Of a stretch of 64,000 nt of DNA, positions 8,547 through 17,431 are shown in pieces. Source of the stretch: Acidobacteriota bacterium (GTDB lineage Bacteria > Acidobacteriota > Terriglobia > UBA7540); the NCBI GenBank assembly GCA_004298155.1, contig SCRD01000017.1, forward strand, positions 186,001 through 250,000, in the 5' to 3' direction. The notes beneath the pieces are model-generated. The model saw only the letters and a list, made by a program, of their open reading frames with translations. It ran no database searches and was not told where the DNA came from. Numbering within the stretch: position 1 is the stretch's first letter; each line of letters starts with the position of its first letter. The position numbers were made by a program, and so were the translations under genes.

Positions 8547-9581
8547 ATGTCTGAGTTACGCCACAACGTTCTAACCCGAGAGTGGGTCATCATTGCCTCC
8601 GAGCGCGCCAAACGGCCACATGAATTTGCGAGGAAGGATGAGAGGAGAAGGAGTAACCCTCCATATGTTGCGTCATGTCCGTTTTGTCCCGGCAATGAGC
8701 AGATGACGCCTCCTGCAACGTTGGTAATTCCTGACAATGGATCCTGGCGGGTCCGAGTCATGCCCAACAAGTTCGCCGCCCTTTCCTACGATGGCGAGCG
8801 GCGGCGGTCGTCTGAAGGGATTCGGCGGACCGTTACCGGAGTTGGTATCCACGAGGTGATCGTCGAGTCCCCAGACCACAGTAAATCAACGGGACTGTTG
8901 GAAGATTCCCAGGTTGAAACGCTCATCGACGCTTACCTCAATCGTTTCAATTTTGCATCACAGGACCCACGTGTCGACCAAGTCACCATCTTCAAGAACC
9001 ACGGCCTTGCGGCCGGAACTTCGATTGAGCATCCGCATTCGCAGATCATTGGATGTCCAGTAATCACGTCACAAATTCGCGACCGGATGATCAACGCTCT
9101 GCACCACTTTGATGAGTACGGTGAGTGCATATTTTGCCGCGTACTCGAACTCGAGCTGCGGGAAGGGACGCGCATCGTTATGGAGACCGAGCACTTTGTG
9201 GCGTTCGTTCAGTTTGCTGCTCTAACTCCTTTTTCGATGCTGATTATGCCTCGCCGGCACATGTCCTGCTTTTCGGAAATCAGCGACGCGGAGGCGGGAG
9301 ACCTTGCCAGGATCCTTCGAAGGACGCTGGCCAAGCTGTACCACGGTCTCCTGGATCCAGACTTTAATTACACAATCCGCACTGCTCCCAGGGAAGCTTG
9401 CGGTGTGAAGTATTTTCACTGGTATCTCAGCATCATCCCGCGGCTGACCAAGGTGGCGGGTTTCGAGCTTGGTTCTGGCATGTTTATTAACATTTCCCTC
9501 CCGGAAGAGGACGCATCCTTTTTGAGGGGAGTGGTTGCCGGCCAGTCTGGGACAACTAAAGAGAGAAACGGCGGAATTTAA
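8547..9581 (+). CDS. galT: Galactose-1-phosphate uridylyltransferase family
   Basis: 344 aa. The enzyme exchanges UDP-glucose and galactose-1-phosphate in the Leloir pathway. The HIT-like active site reads TSIEHPHSQIIG; the nucleotidyl-accepting His is the second His of HPH. Zinc-type Cys pairs are seen in SCPFCPGNE and ECIFCRV. The start MSELRHNVLTREWVIIA is typical of the family. A strong AAAGGAGG lies at 8533-8540. The HPHSQ form (rather than HPHGQ) occurs in a bacterial subgroup, so some other sugar-1-phosphate or ADP-glucose phosphorylase activity is possible. It follows the SUMF1-like gene closely. Confidence 0.85.
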   Translation: MSELRHNVLTREWVIIASERAKRPHEFARKDERRRSNPPYVASCPFCPGNEQMTPPATLVIPDNGSWRVRVMPNKFAALSYDGERRRSSEGIRRTVTGVGIHEVIVESPDHSKSTGLLEDSQVETLIDAYLNRFNFASQDPRVDQVTIFKNHGLAAGTSIEHPHSQIIGCPVITSQIRDRMINALHHFDEYGECIFCRVLELELREGTRIVMETEHFVAFVQFAALTPFSMLIMPRRHMSCFSEISDAEAGDLARILRRTLAKLYHGLLDPDFNYTIRTAPREACGVKYFHWYLSIIPRLTKVAGFELGSGMFINISLPEEDASFLRGVVAGQSGTTKERNGGI

Positions 9582-9663
9582 AGGATCTGTGTTCGAAGGT
9601 TTGCTTCAACTACTTTGAAGGCAACGCAAACACCCCCTTGCGGGGAATGGGAGACAAATCTGC

Positions 9664-12078
9664 ATGTCAAATAAACTGGATCGACGTTCATTCCTGGGTC
9701 GGACGACACGGTCACTGCTGGCGGCTTCAATTTTTCCGGTCACCAGCCAGGCCGACCGCAGCCAGTTTGGGGGCGTATTGCCGGATGCACAACTTGGAGG
9801 CGGAGCTTCGGTTGGCCTTTCGGACCCGCTGGGTATATTTCCCGGCCCGCATGAGATGGTCGAATCAAAAGGCCATTTTTTCCTGAACGAGGGGAGCACG
9901 ATCATCATTCCCGCCGCAGCTTCAGAAAATGACCAACGCTTGGCGCATTCTCTGGTTGAGGGGCTGAGCGATCACCACGGAGTCCAACCTCAGGTCCGGC
10001 GTGAAAATTCGCTGCCTAAAGACAACCCATTTGTCTTGATGGGATCGATCAACAATCCACTTGTGCATGAGTTTTGCCAAAAGCATCGGCCGGACGTTAC
10101 CGCTACCAATCCCGGTCCTGAAGGGTATTTCCTCCACGTTACCGACCATTCAATCGTGGTCGCCGGATCTGACGATCGCGGAGCTTTCTATGGACTGCAG
10201 TCACTCCGGCAATTGATCTGGAAGCGCGAGGGTCAGCTTCGGGTCAAATGTACGCAGGTTCGGGACTGGCCTGACAAGCCGTTTCGAGGAATTTACGTTT
10301 ACTTGCCCGGCCGGGACAATATCCCCATGTTCAAGCGGTTTGTTCGCGACTTTATGGCTCCGTACAAATTCAACACGATCATTGTCGAGATGAACGCCTG
10401 CATGCGTTTCGATAGCCACCCGGAACTGAATGAAGGCTGGGTGGAGTTTACTCGCGACACCAACTACAGCCGCCGCAATTACCCCCCAGGCCCTTTGCAC
10501 GACAGGGAACAGAATTCTTCCCATCAGGATTGCGGCGACGGGGGTTTCCTTGAAAAAGATGAAGTGGCCGGACTGGTTGCATGGTGCCGGCAACATCATA
10601 TTGAAGTCATTCCCGCTATCCCTTCACTGACTCACGCTTTCTATCTGTTGACCAGGCATAAGGAGCTTTCGGAAGTCCCTGGCGAGAAATGGCCGGATAC
10701 GTACTGCGCGTCGAACCCGAAAAGTTACAAGCTGCTGTTTGAGGTGATGGATGAATTCCTGGAAGTGATAAAACCCGGGATGGTCCACGCCGGCCATGAC
10801 GAATGGTTCGCTCCTTATGGCCTGTGCCCCTGCTGCAAGTCGAAAAATCCTGGAGAGGTTTTTGGCAACGACCTCATCAAGGTTCATGAGTACCTGGCAA
10901 ACAAAGACATCAAAATGGCAATCTGGGGCGATTACCTGTTGGAGAGCGTGCGAGGCAAAGGATTGCGCAAGCACGTTACTCACGACGGATGGGTTTACTA
11001 CTCGCCCGGCGCAATGACCGCGCGGCAGGTAGAGGAACTGGTACCCAAGGACATCCTGATCTTCAACTGGTTCTGGTCGGAGAGGGAGAAGGGCAGAAGT
11101 AACGAAGCGCAATTGGATGATTTCGGATTTCGCCAGATTTATGGAAACATGCAGCCGGACATTCAGGAGTACCCTGAGCGCATCAAGCGTTCGACGATTG
11201 TCGGCGGCGCTCCATCAGCCTGGGAAGCGACCAACGAATTCAACTTCGGGAAAGATCTGATGTATAGCTTCCTTGGGTGCAGCAATCTTCTCTGGTCAAC
11301 GGGCGTTATGGAACCTGCCCAACTTTCTTCCATCGTCCAGGCCTCCATCCCGCGTTTGAGGCGGGACCTCAGCGGAGAAACACTTCCCAGCGAGGCAGGC
11401 GATGTCGAGGTCATTCCCATTGATATCGCCGCTTCTTTCAACATGCCTCTCCGGCAATCTATCTTCACAATTGACCTTAGCGGCATGCGGACCGGAAGAG
11501 TAACAACGAGAAACCGGGTATTTGACCTGACGTCACCCGGCGCCGAAGGCGACAAAACAATTGTGATGGTTGGCACAGAAGGCGAAACGCCGAATCCACT
11601 GCCACGCGAAGTTCAGGGCATCCGAATTGGAGAAGATGCCACCAGCCTGCTCTTCCTGCACGCCTGCGCTCGACCCGCCACGAATAAAGAAGCCTACCGC
11701 CTGATCTGGGACATGCGTGACTCGGCGGACCTTTTGGGATGGTACGAAGTAGTCTACGACGATGGACTTCCGGAGCTGATTCCCATCCGTTACGGAGTCA
11801 ATATTCTGGAATGGAACTGGCGTCGCCGTCCTCGCCGGGGAGCCTACTGCTACGGGGCTGATGAAGTTGCTTGCGGCCGAGACGGTAAAGATCCAATAAG
11901 TCTTTTCGCCTTCGAATGGCAGAGCCCGCGCCTGGGGCAGGTGATCCGAGAAGTCAATCTGAAGGGATCCAAAGGATTTCGAGGCGCAGTCCAGGGATTT
12001 GAAAACGCTTTTGGAAAAGTAATAACCGAAAACGCTGTGATGCTGAAAGCGATTAGTTCTGTGAAAAAACGCGGCTGA
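9664..12078 (+). CDS. GH20-like exo-hexosaminidase, Tat signal
   Basis: 804 aa. A Tat-type leader (KLDRRSFLGRTTRSLLAASIF) precedes an N-terminal GH20b-like alpha/beta domain (residues about 60-200) and then a TIM barrel. The start of the barrel is DWPDKPFRGIYVYLPGR, and the catalytic Asp-Glu pair of family 20 is Asp379-Glu380 in VHAGHDEWFAPYG. A CPCC motif follows it. The C-terminal 250 residues are probably a beta-sandwich. Family 20 enzymes remove terminal GlcNAc/GalNAc using the substrate acetamido group. It is 82 bp after galT. Substrate assignment is an inference because several barrel motifs are divergent. Confidence 0.78.
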   Translation: MSNKLDRRSFLGRTTRSLLAASIFPVTSQADRSQFGGVLPDAQLGGGASVGLSDPLGIFPGPHEMVESKGHFFLNEGSTIIIPAAASENDQRLAHSLVEGLSDHHGVQPQVRRENSLPKDNPFVLMGSINNPLVHEFCQKHRPDVTATNPGPEGYFLHVTDHSIVVAGSDDRGAFYGLQSLRQLIWKREGQLRVKCTQVRDWPDKPFRGIYVYLPGRDNIPMFKRFVRDFMAPYKFNTIIVEMNACMRFDSHPELNEGWVEFTRDTNYSRRNYPPGPLHDREQNSSHQDCGDGGFLEKDEVAGLVAWCRQHHIEVIPAIPSLTHAFYLLTRHKELSEVPGEKWPDTYCASNPKSYKLLFEVMDEFLEVIKPGMVHAGHDEWFAPYGLCPCCKSKNPGEVFGNDLIKVHEYLANKDIKMAIWGDYLLESVRGKGLRKHVTHDGWVYYSPGAMTARQVEELVPKDILIFNWFWSEREKGRSNEAQLDDFGFRQIYGNMQPDIQEYPERIKRSTIVGGAPSAWEATNEFNFGKDLMYSFLGCSNLLWSTGVMEPAQLSSIVQASIPRLRRDLSGETLPSEAGDVEVIPIDIAASFNMPLRQSIFTIDLSGMRTGRVTTRNRVFDLTSPGAEGDKTIVMVGTEGETPNPLPREVQGIRIGEDATSLLFLHACARPATNKEAYRLIWDMRDSADLLGWYEVVYDDGLPELIPIRYGVNILEWNWRRRPRRGAYCYGADEVACGRDGKDPISLFAFEWQSPRLGQVIREVNLKGSKGFRGAVQGFENAFGKVITENAVMLKAISSVKKRG

Positions 12079-12213
12079 TGCCTGGTGATTTTTTCTGTAC
12101 GGCATGTCAACTTACGCCAGTGGCTTGTCAGGATTGTGCGACGGTATATGCAGATTAAGATTGCGGCCGCTGGCCTTTGCTGCCGTACTTTCCAACCGGA
12201 CAGAAGTGGCGAA

Positions 12214-12222
12214 TGCTATAAT
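12214..12222 (+). promoter_or_regulatory. Extended -10 promoter of phoB, leaderless mRNA predicted
   Basis: TGCTATAAT is a perfect extended -10 (TG-N-TATAAT, hexamer 12217-12222). The GTG that best starts phoB is at 12229, seven bases downstream of the hexamer, which is where transcription should begin. No strong -35 is seen. No ribosome binding site precedes the GTG, in agreement with a leaderless transcript. Confidence 0.55.
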
Positions 12223-12228
12223 CCCACC

Positions 12229-12942
12229 GTGCGTCAGCGAATTGCCCTCATCGAAGACGAAAAGGATATTGTCGACCTGGTCCGTTATAACTTTCGGAAG
12301 GAAGGATTTGACATCGAAAGCTTCTCGAGCGGCAGGGACGGACTGGAATACATCCGCAAGAATTCCGTTGACCTGGTCCTCCTGGACATTATGCTGCCCG
12401 ATCTTGACGGCACGGAGATATGCAAGCGCGTGCGGGCGGATGAGCGCCTGAAAGGGCTGCCCATTATTTTCCTGACGGCCAAGGGCGAAGAAATTGACCG
12501 CGTCGTTGGACTGGAACTTGGCGCCGACGATTATGTCGTGAAGCCTTTCAGCCCGCGGGAATTGGTTGCCCGCGCAAAGGCCGTATTGCGCCGTCAGGAG
12601 GCCGCGCTCGGCAAGGCAGAAGTCATTGAGTTACCAGGGTTGCGTCTCGACTCACGGACTCGCGAAGTGACGGTTCGCGGCCGTCCCATTCAGTTAAGCG
12701 CGCTCGAATTCAAATTGCTCCATTTCCTGGCTTCTCAGCCCCGGCGGGTCTTCACCCGCGAGCAGCTGCTTGATAACGTCTGGGGCAGGGACAGGTTTGT
12801 AACTCCCCGCACCGTGGATGTTCACATTCGGCGTCTTCGAGAGAAGATCGAAAAACACGAAGGGTCGCCCCAGTACGTTCAGACCGTGCGGGGCTCCGGA
12901 TACCGATTCTTTCCTGGTGATACCGAATCTCAAGAGGATTGA
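12229..12942 (+). CDS. phoB: Phosphate regulon response regulator PhoB-like
   Basis: 237 aa from GTG 12229, the normal OmpR/PhoB length; longer in-frame starts add 48 residues of non-family sequence. The receiver has the acidic pair Glu9-Asp10, phosphoacceptor Asp53 in LVLLDIMLPDLDG, the Thr of IIFLTAKG, and the Lys of DDYVVKPFSP. The C-terminal winged helix shows the OmpR pattern SALEFKLLHFLASQP and the wing RTVDVHIRRLREKIE. phoR follows after 30 bp. The linked pst genes and PHO boxes make a phosphate role likely. The protein should bind the 11-bp repeats described at 16469, 17289 and 19222. Confidence 0.88.
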   Translation: MRQRIALIEDEKDIVDLVRYNFRKEGFDIESFSSGRDGLEYIRKNSVDLVLLDIMLPDLDGTEICKRVRADERLKGLPIIFLTAKGEEIDRVVGLELGADDYVVKPFSPRELVARAKAVLRRQEAALGKAEVIELPGLRLDSRTREVTVRGRPIQLSALEFKLLHFLASQPRRVFTREQLLDNVWGRDRFVTPRTVDVHIRRLREKIEKHEGSPQYVQTVRGSGYRFFPGDTESQED

Positions 12943-12972
12943 GATTGCGGCTGGCCCGTACCACTGACGCGT

Positions 12973-14751
12973 ATGGCTTTGACCAGCCCAATATTTCGCA
13001 AGTTACTGATCGGCGCGTTCCTTCTGATCGCAGGAACACTGCTGGGCGTGAACGCTTATCTCACCCGGTTTACCATCCGGCTTCAAACTGAGAACATCCA
13101 TCGCCGCTTGTCGGCGGAAGCGGAGATCCTCTCAGGTGAAGCGGCAACGGTTCCACCGGCGAAGCTGGAAAACTGGTCGCATCAATCCCAGGCCCGTGCG
13201 CTTGCACGTGTGGCGGTCATCGATCCTCATGGGACCGTGCTTGCTGATTCGCAAGAACCTTCGGGCGTGTCTACCAGCCGCGCCGACCTCGCTGAGGTCC
13301 AGAAAGCCCTCCAGGGGACAAGTGGGTTTTCGGTACGCCCCGACCCGGACGTTGATCAAGATCTCTATTACCTGGCAATACCTTTTCGTTACCTAGAGAA
13401 ACCAGGGTATGTGTTGCAATTGGCAGTTCCCCTGACGGATGTCAAGTCAGCAACCGGAGCTTTGCATCATGAAATCTGGGTCGCCTCGCTGGTGGCCCTG
13501 ATTCTTGCGTTGGGTATTGCCTACTTCTTCTCTCAGTCTTTTACTCATCGAGTTAACTCCCTCAAGGTATTCGCTGAGAACCTGGACAAAATGCCGCCCG
13601 CAGGACGATCGCTGGTGTATGGGAACGACGAACTGGGTGGCCTGGCGCGCTCGCTCGACCGGACAGGATCCCGGCTGCGTGAGCTGGTTGACCGTCTTAG
13701 CCTGGAATCTGCGCGACGTGAGAGCATCCTGGCAAGCATGGTGGAAGGCGTGGTAGCCGTGGATAGGGAGCTCAGGATCACATTCTGCAACGGTTCATTC
13801 CGCAGCATGGTTGGGAGGTCTGACTTTATTCCGGAGAACCAGCCTCTGCTGGATGTTTTGCGCGATCCCGAATTACTCCGCATGTTTACGCACGTGCTGG
13901 ATTCCCGCCAGCGCATGAAGCAGCGGGTCCGGCTTGCAGGGGCAGAAGGGCATTCGTTTGAAATCCAAGTGACACCGCTCGCAGGGACAAGTCGAGGCGG
14001 AGCCATCGCGATTTTCTACGACATCACCGACTTGGAGCGGTTGGAGCGTGTCCGGAAGGACTTTGTCGCCAACGTTTCCCACGAACTGCGCACACCCCTG
14101 ACGGCCATCAGCGGTTACGCCGAGACCTTGCTGGAAGGGGCGCTCGAAGACGACGAAAACAACCGGAAATTTGTTGAGATCATCAAGTCCCATGCCACCC
14201 GGCTCAGCAATATCGCCTCAGATCTGCTGGCGCTGTCGGAGCTTGAATCGGAAAAGCCCCCCGCTGAATCGAAAGTGATTTCCGTGCGCGCAGCTGTTGA
14301 TACCGCTCTAAAGATGATTGAGCCGGCAGCCCAAGGCCGCAAGGTCGCCATAATCCGTGGTGAGCTGGACGAAGCCGACGTGCTTGCAGAAAGAGGACGC
14401 CTGGAACAAGCCTTGGTGAACCTGCTCGACAACGCTGTCAAATTCAACCGCTCCGGGGGTGAAGTTCGAGTGGAGATCAGGAGAGATACCAGTAACCATG
14501 TTCGCATCGTAGTGGCAGATACCGGCATTGGCATTCCTTCCACAGACCTGTCGAGGGTCTTCGAACGGTTCTATCGGGTTGATAAAGCGCGATCGCGTGA
14601 AATGGGCGGGACGGGCCTGGGACTTTCCATTGTCAAGCACGCCATTGAACGAATGAACGGCACGGTCAGCGTAGAAAGCCAGATGGGCAAAGGATCGATT
14701 TTCACCATTTTTCTGCCTGTCTGGTCCCACGAATCACAGGAACCCGCATAA
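12973..14751 (+). CDS. phoR: Phosphate sensor histidine kinase PhoR-like
   Basis: 592 aa. Order of parts: membrane helix near residues 10-30, an extracytoplasmic region of about 130 residues, second helix (VASLVALILALGIAYFF), HAMP-like segment, PAS domain (EGVVAVDRELRITFCNGSF), HisKA with phospho-accepting His370 in NVSHELRTPLTAISGYAET, and HATPase with N box LVNLLDNAVKFN, G1 DTGIGI and G2 GGTGLGLSIVKH. A large periplasmic domain is seen in PhoR of many non-enteric bacteria. It lies 30 bp after phoB, so it is co-transcribed. It phosphorylates PhoB and probably acts with PstSCAB and PhoU encoded downstream. Confidence 0.88.
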   Translation: MALTSPIFRKLLIGAFLLIAGTLLGVNAYLTRFTIRLQTENIHRRLSAEAEILSGEAATVPPAKLENWSHQSQARALARVAVIDPHGTVLADSQEPSGVSTSRADLAEVQKALQGTSGFSVRPDPDVDQDLYYLAIPFRYLEKPGYVLQLAVPLTDVKSATGALHHEIWVASLVALILALGIAYFFSQSFTHRVNSLKVFAENLDKMPPAGRSLVYGNDELGGLARSLDRTGSRLRELVDRLSLESARRESILASMVEGVVAVDRELRITFCNGSFRSMVGRSDFIPENQPLLDVLRDPELLRMFTHVLDSRQRMKQRVRLAGAEGHSFEIQVTPLAGTSRGGAIAIFYDITDLERLERVRKDFVANVSHELRTPLTAISGYAETLLEGALEDDENNRKFVEIIKSHATRLSNIASDLLALSELESEKPPAESKVISVRAAVDTALKMIEPAAQGRKVAIIRGELDEADVLAERGRLEQALVNLLDNAVKFNRSGGEVRVEIRRDTSNHVRIVVADTGIGIPSTDLSRVFERFYRVDKARSREMGGTGLGLSIVKHAIERMNGTVSVESQMGKGSIFTIFLPVWSHESQEPA

Positions 14752-14939
14752 TGCTAACCAGTCCTTCAGCTCAGGATTCGAGCGGACATACGGAGTTTTG
14801 CCCTACGCGCTTGCAATTTTCTATGCAAAGGGATAAGTTCGCTTTCTCCGACACCGCCAGCATGGTAGCGGAGCTTACGGAGATGCCTGCCCGGCCCGTA
14901 AGGCACCCGCGGTGGAACAGATTGGCTTTGGGAGATTGA

Positions 14940-16214
14940 ATGATGAAACGCCGAACTTTTCTTCGAACAGCAGGACTGGGGAGCGCGGCTGCGGTGGCCG
15001 CGGGAGGAAGTGCCGGCCCAATTCCCGGGGGGGAACCTCCGGCGAGTGCTTCATCCTCATCGTTGCCAGCAAAAAGGTCAGGAATGAAGATCACGCGCAT
15101 TCGTTTTTACCACAATCCTCAATCGCCGCCGGCGTTTAATCAGAGTTTCCATGCAGTGACGGTGGAGACTGACCAGGGGATCACGGGGGTTGGCGAAGGC
15201 GGGTCGCCCGATGCCATCAAACAGTGCGCGGCCATGCTCATCGGCGAAGACCCAGCGCGCATTGAGCACCTCTGGCAGATGATGTTTCGTGGTTATTTCT
15301 ATCCTGCCGGCCGCGAAAAGCTGGACGCCATAGGCGCAATTGACCTGGCCCTCTGGGACATCAAGGGCAAGGCGCTGGGTGTTCCAGTCTACGAGCTACT
15401 CGGTGGGCTTTCGCGCGAGCACGTGGAGTGCTACTCAACTGGTTTTCCCCAACACGGAACGTTAAAAGAAACTGCTCGTGCCTGCGTGGAAGCCGGTTTC
15501 CGCGCCTTCCGTTACGCCACCGCCGACCCGCCAGACGGCCAACCGTTTAACTCTCACCAGGCTGTCCGCAAGACCTACCAGGACTGCGTCGAGATCCGTG
15601 ACGGCGTGGGTCCTGATGGTGACTGGGCGCTTGATTATCACACGCGGCTGGATTTCCCGGATGCGGTGCGGCTCTCTACGTTAATCGAACCGTTGGAGCC
15701 ATATTTTGCGGAGGACCTGGTCCGCTCGGAAGATCCTGGTGTCTATCGCGATTTGCGCGCGCACGTGAAGGTGCCCATCGCGGTAGGCGAGCAATTCGGA
15801 AGCAAGTGGGACGCCCGGTGGCTTATTGAAAACCAGTTGATCGATTACGCGCGAGTGACGCTGCCCAACGTCGGCGGCATCACCGAATATATGAAAATTG
15901 CCGCGCTATGCGATACGCACTATGTCGGGCTCATTCCCCACTTTACGGGCCCGGTTTCAGAAGCTGCGTTGGTCCACTGCTGCGGAGTTTTCCCCGGACC
16001 TGTGATGATGGAGATGCTGGGAAATGGCGTCCACACGTACGACCACCTTCCGCAATTCTATGAGTTTCGAAATGGCAAGCTGTGGCCCAACCGCCGGCCC
16101 GGACTTGGAGTAGAACTCGACACGAAGCCGCTCCAAATGGCGGCCGAGATCACGGAGAGGGCGCGTCCTATTCCTATGTTCCGCCGCCCTGACGGATCAA
16201 TTACAAACTGGTGA
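14940..16214 (+). CDS. Enolase-superfamily sugar acid dehydratase (galactonate-dehydratase-like), Tat signal
   Basis: 424 aa. A Tat signal (MMKRRTFLRTAGLGSAAAVA) is followed by the MR/MLE capping domain and barrel. Likely metal ligands are the Asp of LDYHTRLD, the Glu of YFAEDLVRSED and the Glu of AVGEQFGSKW; the D-x-H and the later His of LIPHFTGP match the galactonate/mannonate dehydratase groups. It would remove water from an aldonic acid to give a 2-keto-3-deoxy acid. An enzyme of this family with an export signal is unusual. It sits between phoR and the Pho-boxed receiver gene without an obvious own PHO box, so its link to phosphate may be incidental. Confidence 0.82.
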   Translation: MMKRRTFLRTAGLGSAAAVAAGGSAGPIPGGEPPASASSSSLPAKRSGMKITRIRFYHNPQSPPAFNQSFHAVTVETDQGITGVGEGGSPDAIKQCAAMLIGEDPARIEHLWQMMFRGYFYPAGREKLDAIGAIDLALWDIKGKALGVPVYELLGGLSREHVECYSTGFPQHGTLKETARACVEAGFRAFRYATADPPDGQPFNSHQAVRKTYQDCVEIRDGVGPDGDWALDYHTRLDFPDAVRLSTLIEPLEPYFAEDLVRSEDPGVYRDLRAHVKVPIAVGEQFGSKWDARWLIENQLIDYARVTLPNVGGITEYMKIAALCDTHYVGLIPHFTGPVSEAALVHCCGVFPGPVMMEMLGNGVHTYDHLPQFYEFRNGKLWPNRRPGLGVELDTKPLQMAAEITERARPIPMFRRPDGSITNW

Positions 16215-16255
16215 TAAGCACGGGGAATCCGCCAGAATATGGAATCCTGCCTCAG

Positions 16256-16269
16256 AGGCTGATCAGCCT
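16256..16269. repeat. 14-bp perfect palindrome after the dehydratase gene
   Basis: AGGCTGATCAGCCT has no loop, so it is more like a dimeric protein site or cruciform than a terminator; no T tract follows. It lies in the 360-bp stretch before the receiver gene, which otherwise holds only the PHO box. Confidence 0.35.
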
Positions 16270-16468
16270 GGGATTAGCGCATCGAAGGTCCCGTTGCTGC
16301 CTGCCAGGAAGTACGCATGGAGACGCATCTTCCATCGTTTTTGCCGCGCCAATCCCGTCCTTGGACCCCTTTTGGAAATCCTCAAGCTTCAGCGGCTTTC
16401 AATTCTGAGTCCCTGCACGCCTGACGCTTTTGTTTTGGTTCCAGCCTGACTGCGATGCCGGCCGGTAA

Positions 16469-16507
16469 TGTAACCGCACATTCATTAATTTGTCATCAAG
16501 GCTTAAC
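16469..16507 (+). promoter_or_regulatory. PHO box, four hexamers at 11-bp spacing
   Basis: Hexamers start at 16469 (TGTAAC), 16480 (ATTCAT, weak), 16491 (TGTCAT) and 16502 (CTTAAC), that is at exact 11-base steps on one face of the helix. TGTCAT and TGTAAC match the half-site of the PhoB recognition sequence. The site lies 67 bp before the receiver-protein ATG and so should place that gene in the Pho regulon. Confidence 0.6.
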
Positions 16508-16574
16508 AGTTATCCCTCATGCTGAGAGAGTGAAAATAGAAATAACTCTTGAAGATGAAAAGGGCAGGTTGGTT

Positions 16575-17018
16575 ATGAAGCCTAAAATCACCGCGTTATT
16601 GGTTCACCACCGAAACGAGCGCTTCTACATTTTGGAGCTGGTTCTCGAGGCGCTTTCCATCAGGGTTATCCGGGCGAGGAGCACACAGGAGGCGGAGAAA
16701 CAACTCTGTGAGAAGCCGTGCCCGCAACTCGTGCTGAGTGACACTGTGCTACCTGATGGCAACTGGATGGACGTGCTGGATGTTGCCGCCAAAGCCATTG
16801 AGCCGGTCAACGTCATCATTGTCTCCGCGATGCCGGACACCAGACTCTACTTGGACACGATGGATCACGGGGCCTTTGACTTTATGACCGACTCTTTCAC
16901 GGTCCCGCAGATTGTTCACATTTTGAAGTGCGCGCTCGACGATATCAGCCGTCGCCGGGGCTCCGGCCTGCGTGTCGCCGCGATTATCCACGAAGAACCA
17001 CGGCGGCTCGCTGTGTAG
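16575..17018 (+). CDS. Stand-alone atypical receiver-domain protein
   Basis: 147 aa from ATG 16575; a GTG at 16530 is an alternative. The fold reads as CheY-like: ITALLVHHRNERFYILELVL, then QLVLSDTVLPDGNW with Asp56 in the phosphoacceptor place, IIVSAMP with Ser84 as the T/S switch, and GAFDFMTDSFTVPQIV. The acidic pair that binds magnesium is replaced by His11-His12, and the conserved Lys of KPF is Asp106. No output domain follows. It is therefore a pseudo-receiver or a protein-interaction module. A PHO box precedes it and a strong terminator follows, so it is a monocistronic Pho gene. The partner is unknown. Confidence 0.72.
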   Translation: MKPKITALLVHHRNERFYILELVLEALSIRVIRARSTQEAEKQLCEKPCPQLVLSDTVLPDGNWMDVLDVAAKAIEPVNVIIVSAMPDTRLYLDTMDHGAFDFMTDSFTVPQIVHILKCALDDISRRRGSGLRVAAIIHEEPRRLAV

Positions 17019-17086
17019 GGTTTCCGGCGTGGCAGTCCAACTGACATTAGACGGGTGTTCCACAAGGCGCAAAGCTCCTTCTCCTC

Positions 17087-17123
17087 GCAGGACCGGAAGA
17101 TGATTACCGGTCCTGCACTTTTT
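17087..17123 (+). terminator. Rho-independent terminator of the receiver gene
   Basis: A perfect 10-bp stem GCAGGACCGG / CCGGTCCTGC encloses a 10-base loop and is followed by ACTTTTT. It lies 69 bp past the stop of the receiver gene and isolates it from the porin gene. A further small stem CAGCC-GTG-GGCTG follows at 17124-17136. Confidence 0.85.
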
Positions 17124-17288
17124 CAGCCGTGGGCTGAAGAACATGAGGCTTTTGCAGGTCAAAAAGCCGATGGAGCTGCCTCTCGCGAAAATTCGCGTCA
17201 TTTTCATCAGAGACTGCTTCATCCAGGGCAAGACACACGGAATCCCTATTGAGAAGTGAACCAACCCTCCAGCCTAAGCGGGGCTGAT

Positions 17289-17327
17289 TGTCACCGAAAT
17301 GTAACGGAACTGTAATTTCGTGTTCAC
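17289..17327 (+). promoter_or_regulatory. PHO box of the porin gene
   Basis: Hexamers TGTCAC (17289), TGTAAC (17300) and TGTAAT (17311) are spaced by 11 bases, with a weaker GTTCAC at 17322 in phase. This is the clearest match to the PhoB half-site in the window apart from that of pstS. It lies about 105-140 bp upstream of the porin start; a -10 would fall near 17338-17345 (AATACTAT). Confidence 0.7.
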
Positions 17328-17431
17328 TTTGCCGCAATACTATTTGGGCGGATCATCCATTAACAACAAATATTCAATTTTCCTCGACCTCGATCCATAT
17401 GAGAGTACCGAAAACCAGATAAGGAGTAGAC

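Noticed and set aside
12096-12130. TGT-rich stretch upstream of phoB as a fourth PHO box
   Set aside because: The TGTACG/TGTCAA/TGTCAG elements are not in 11-bp phase.
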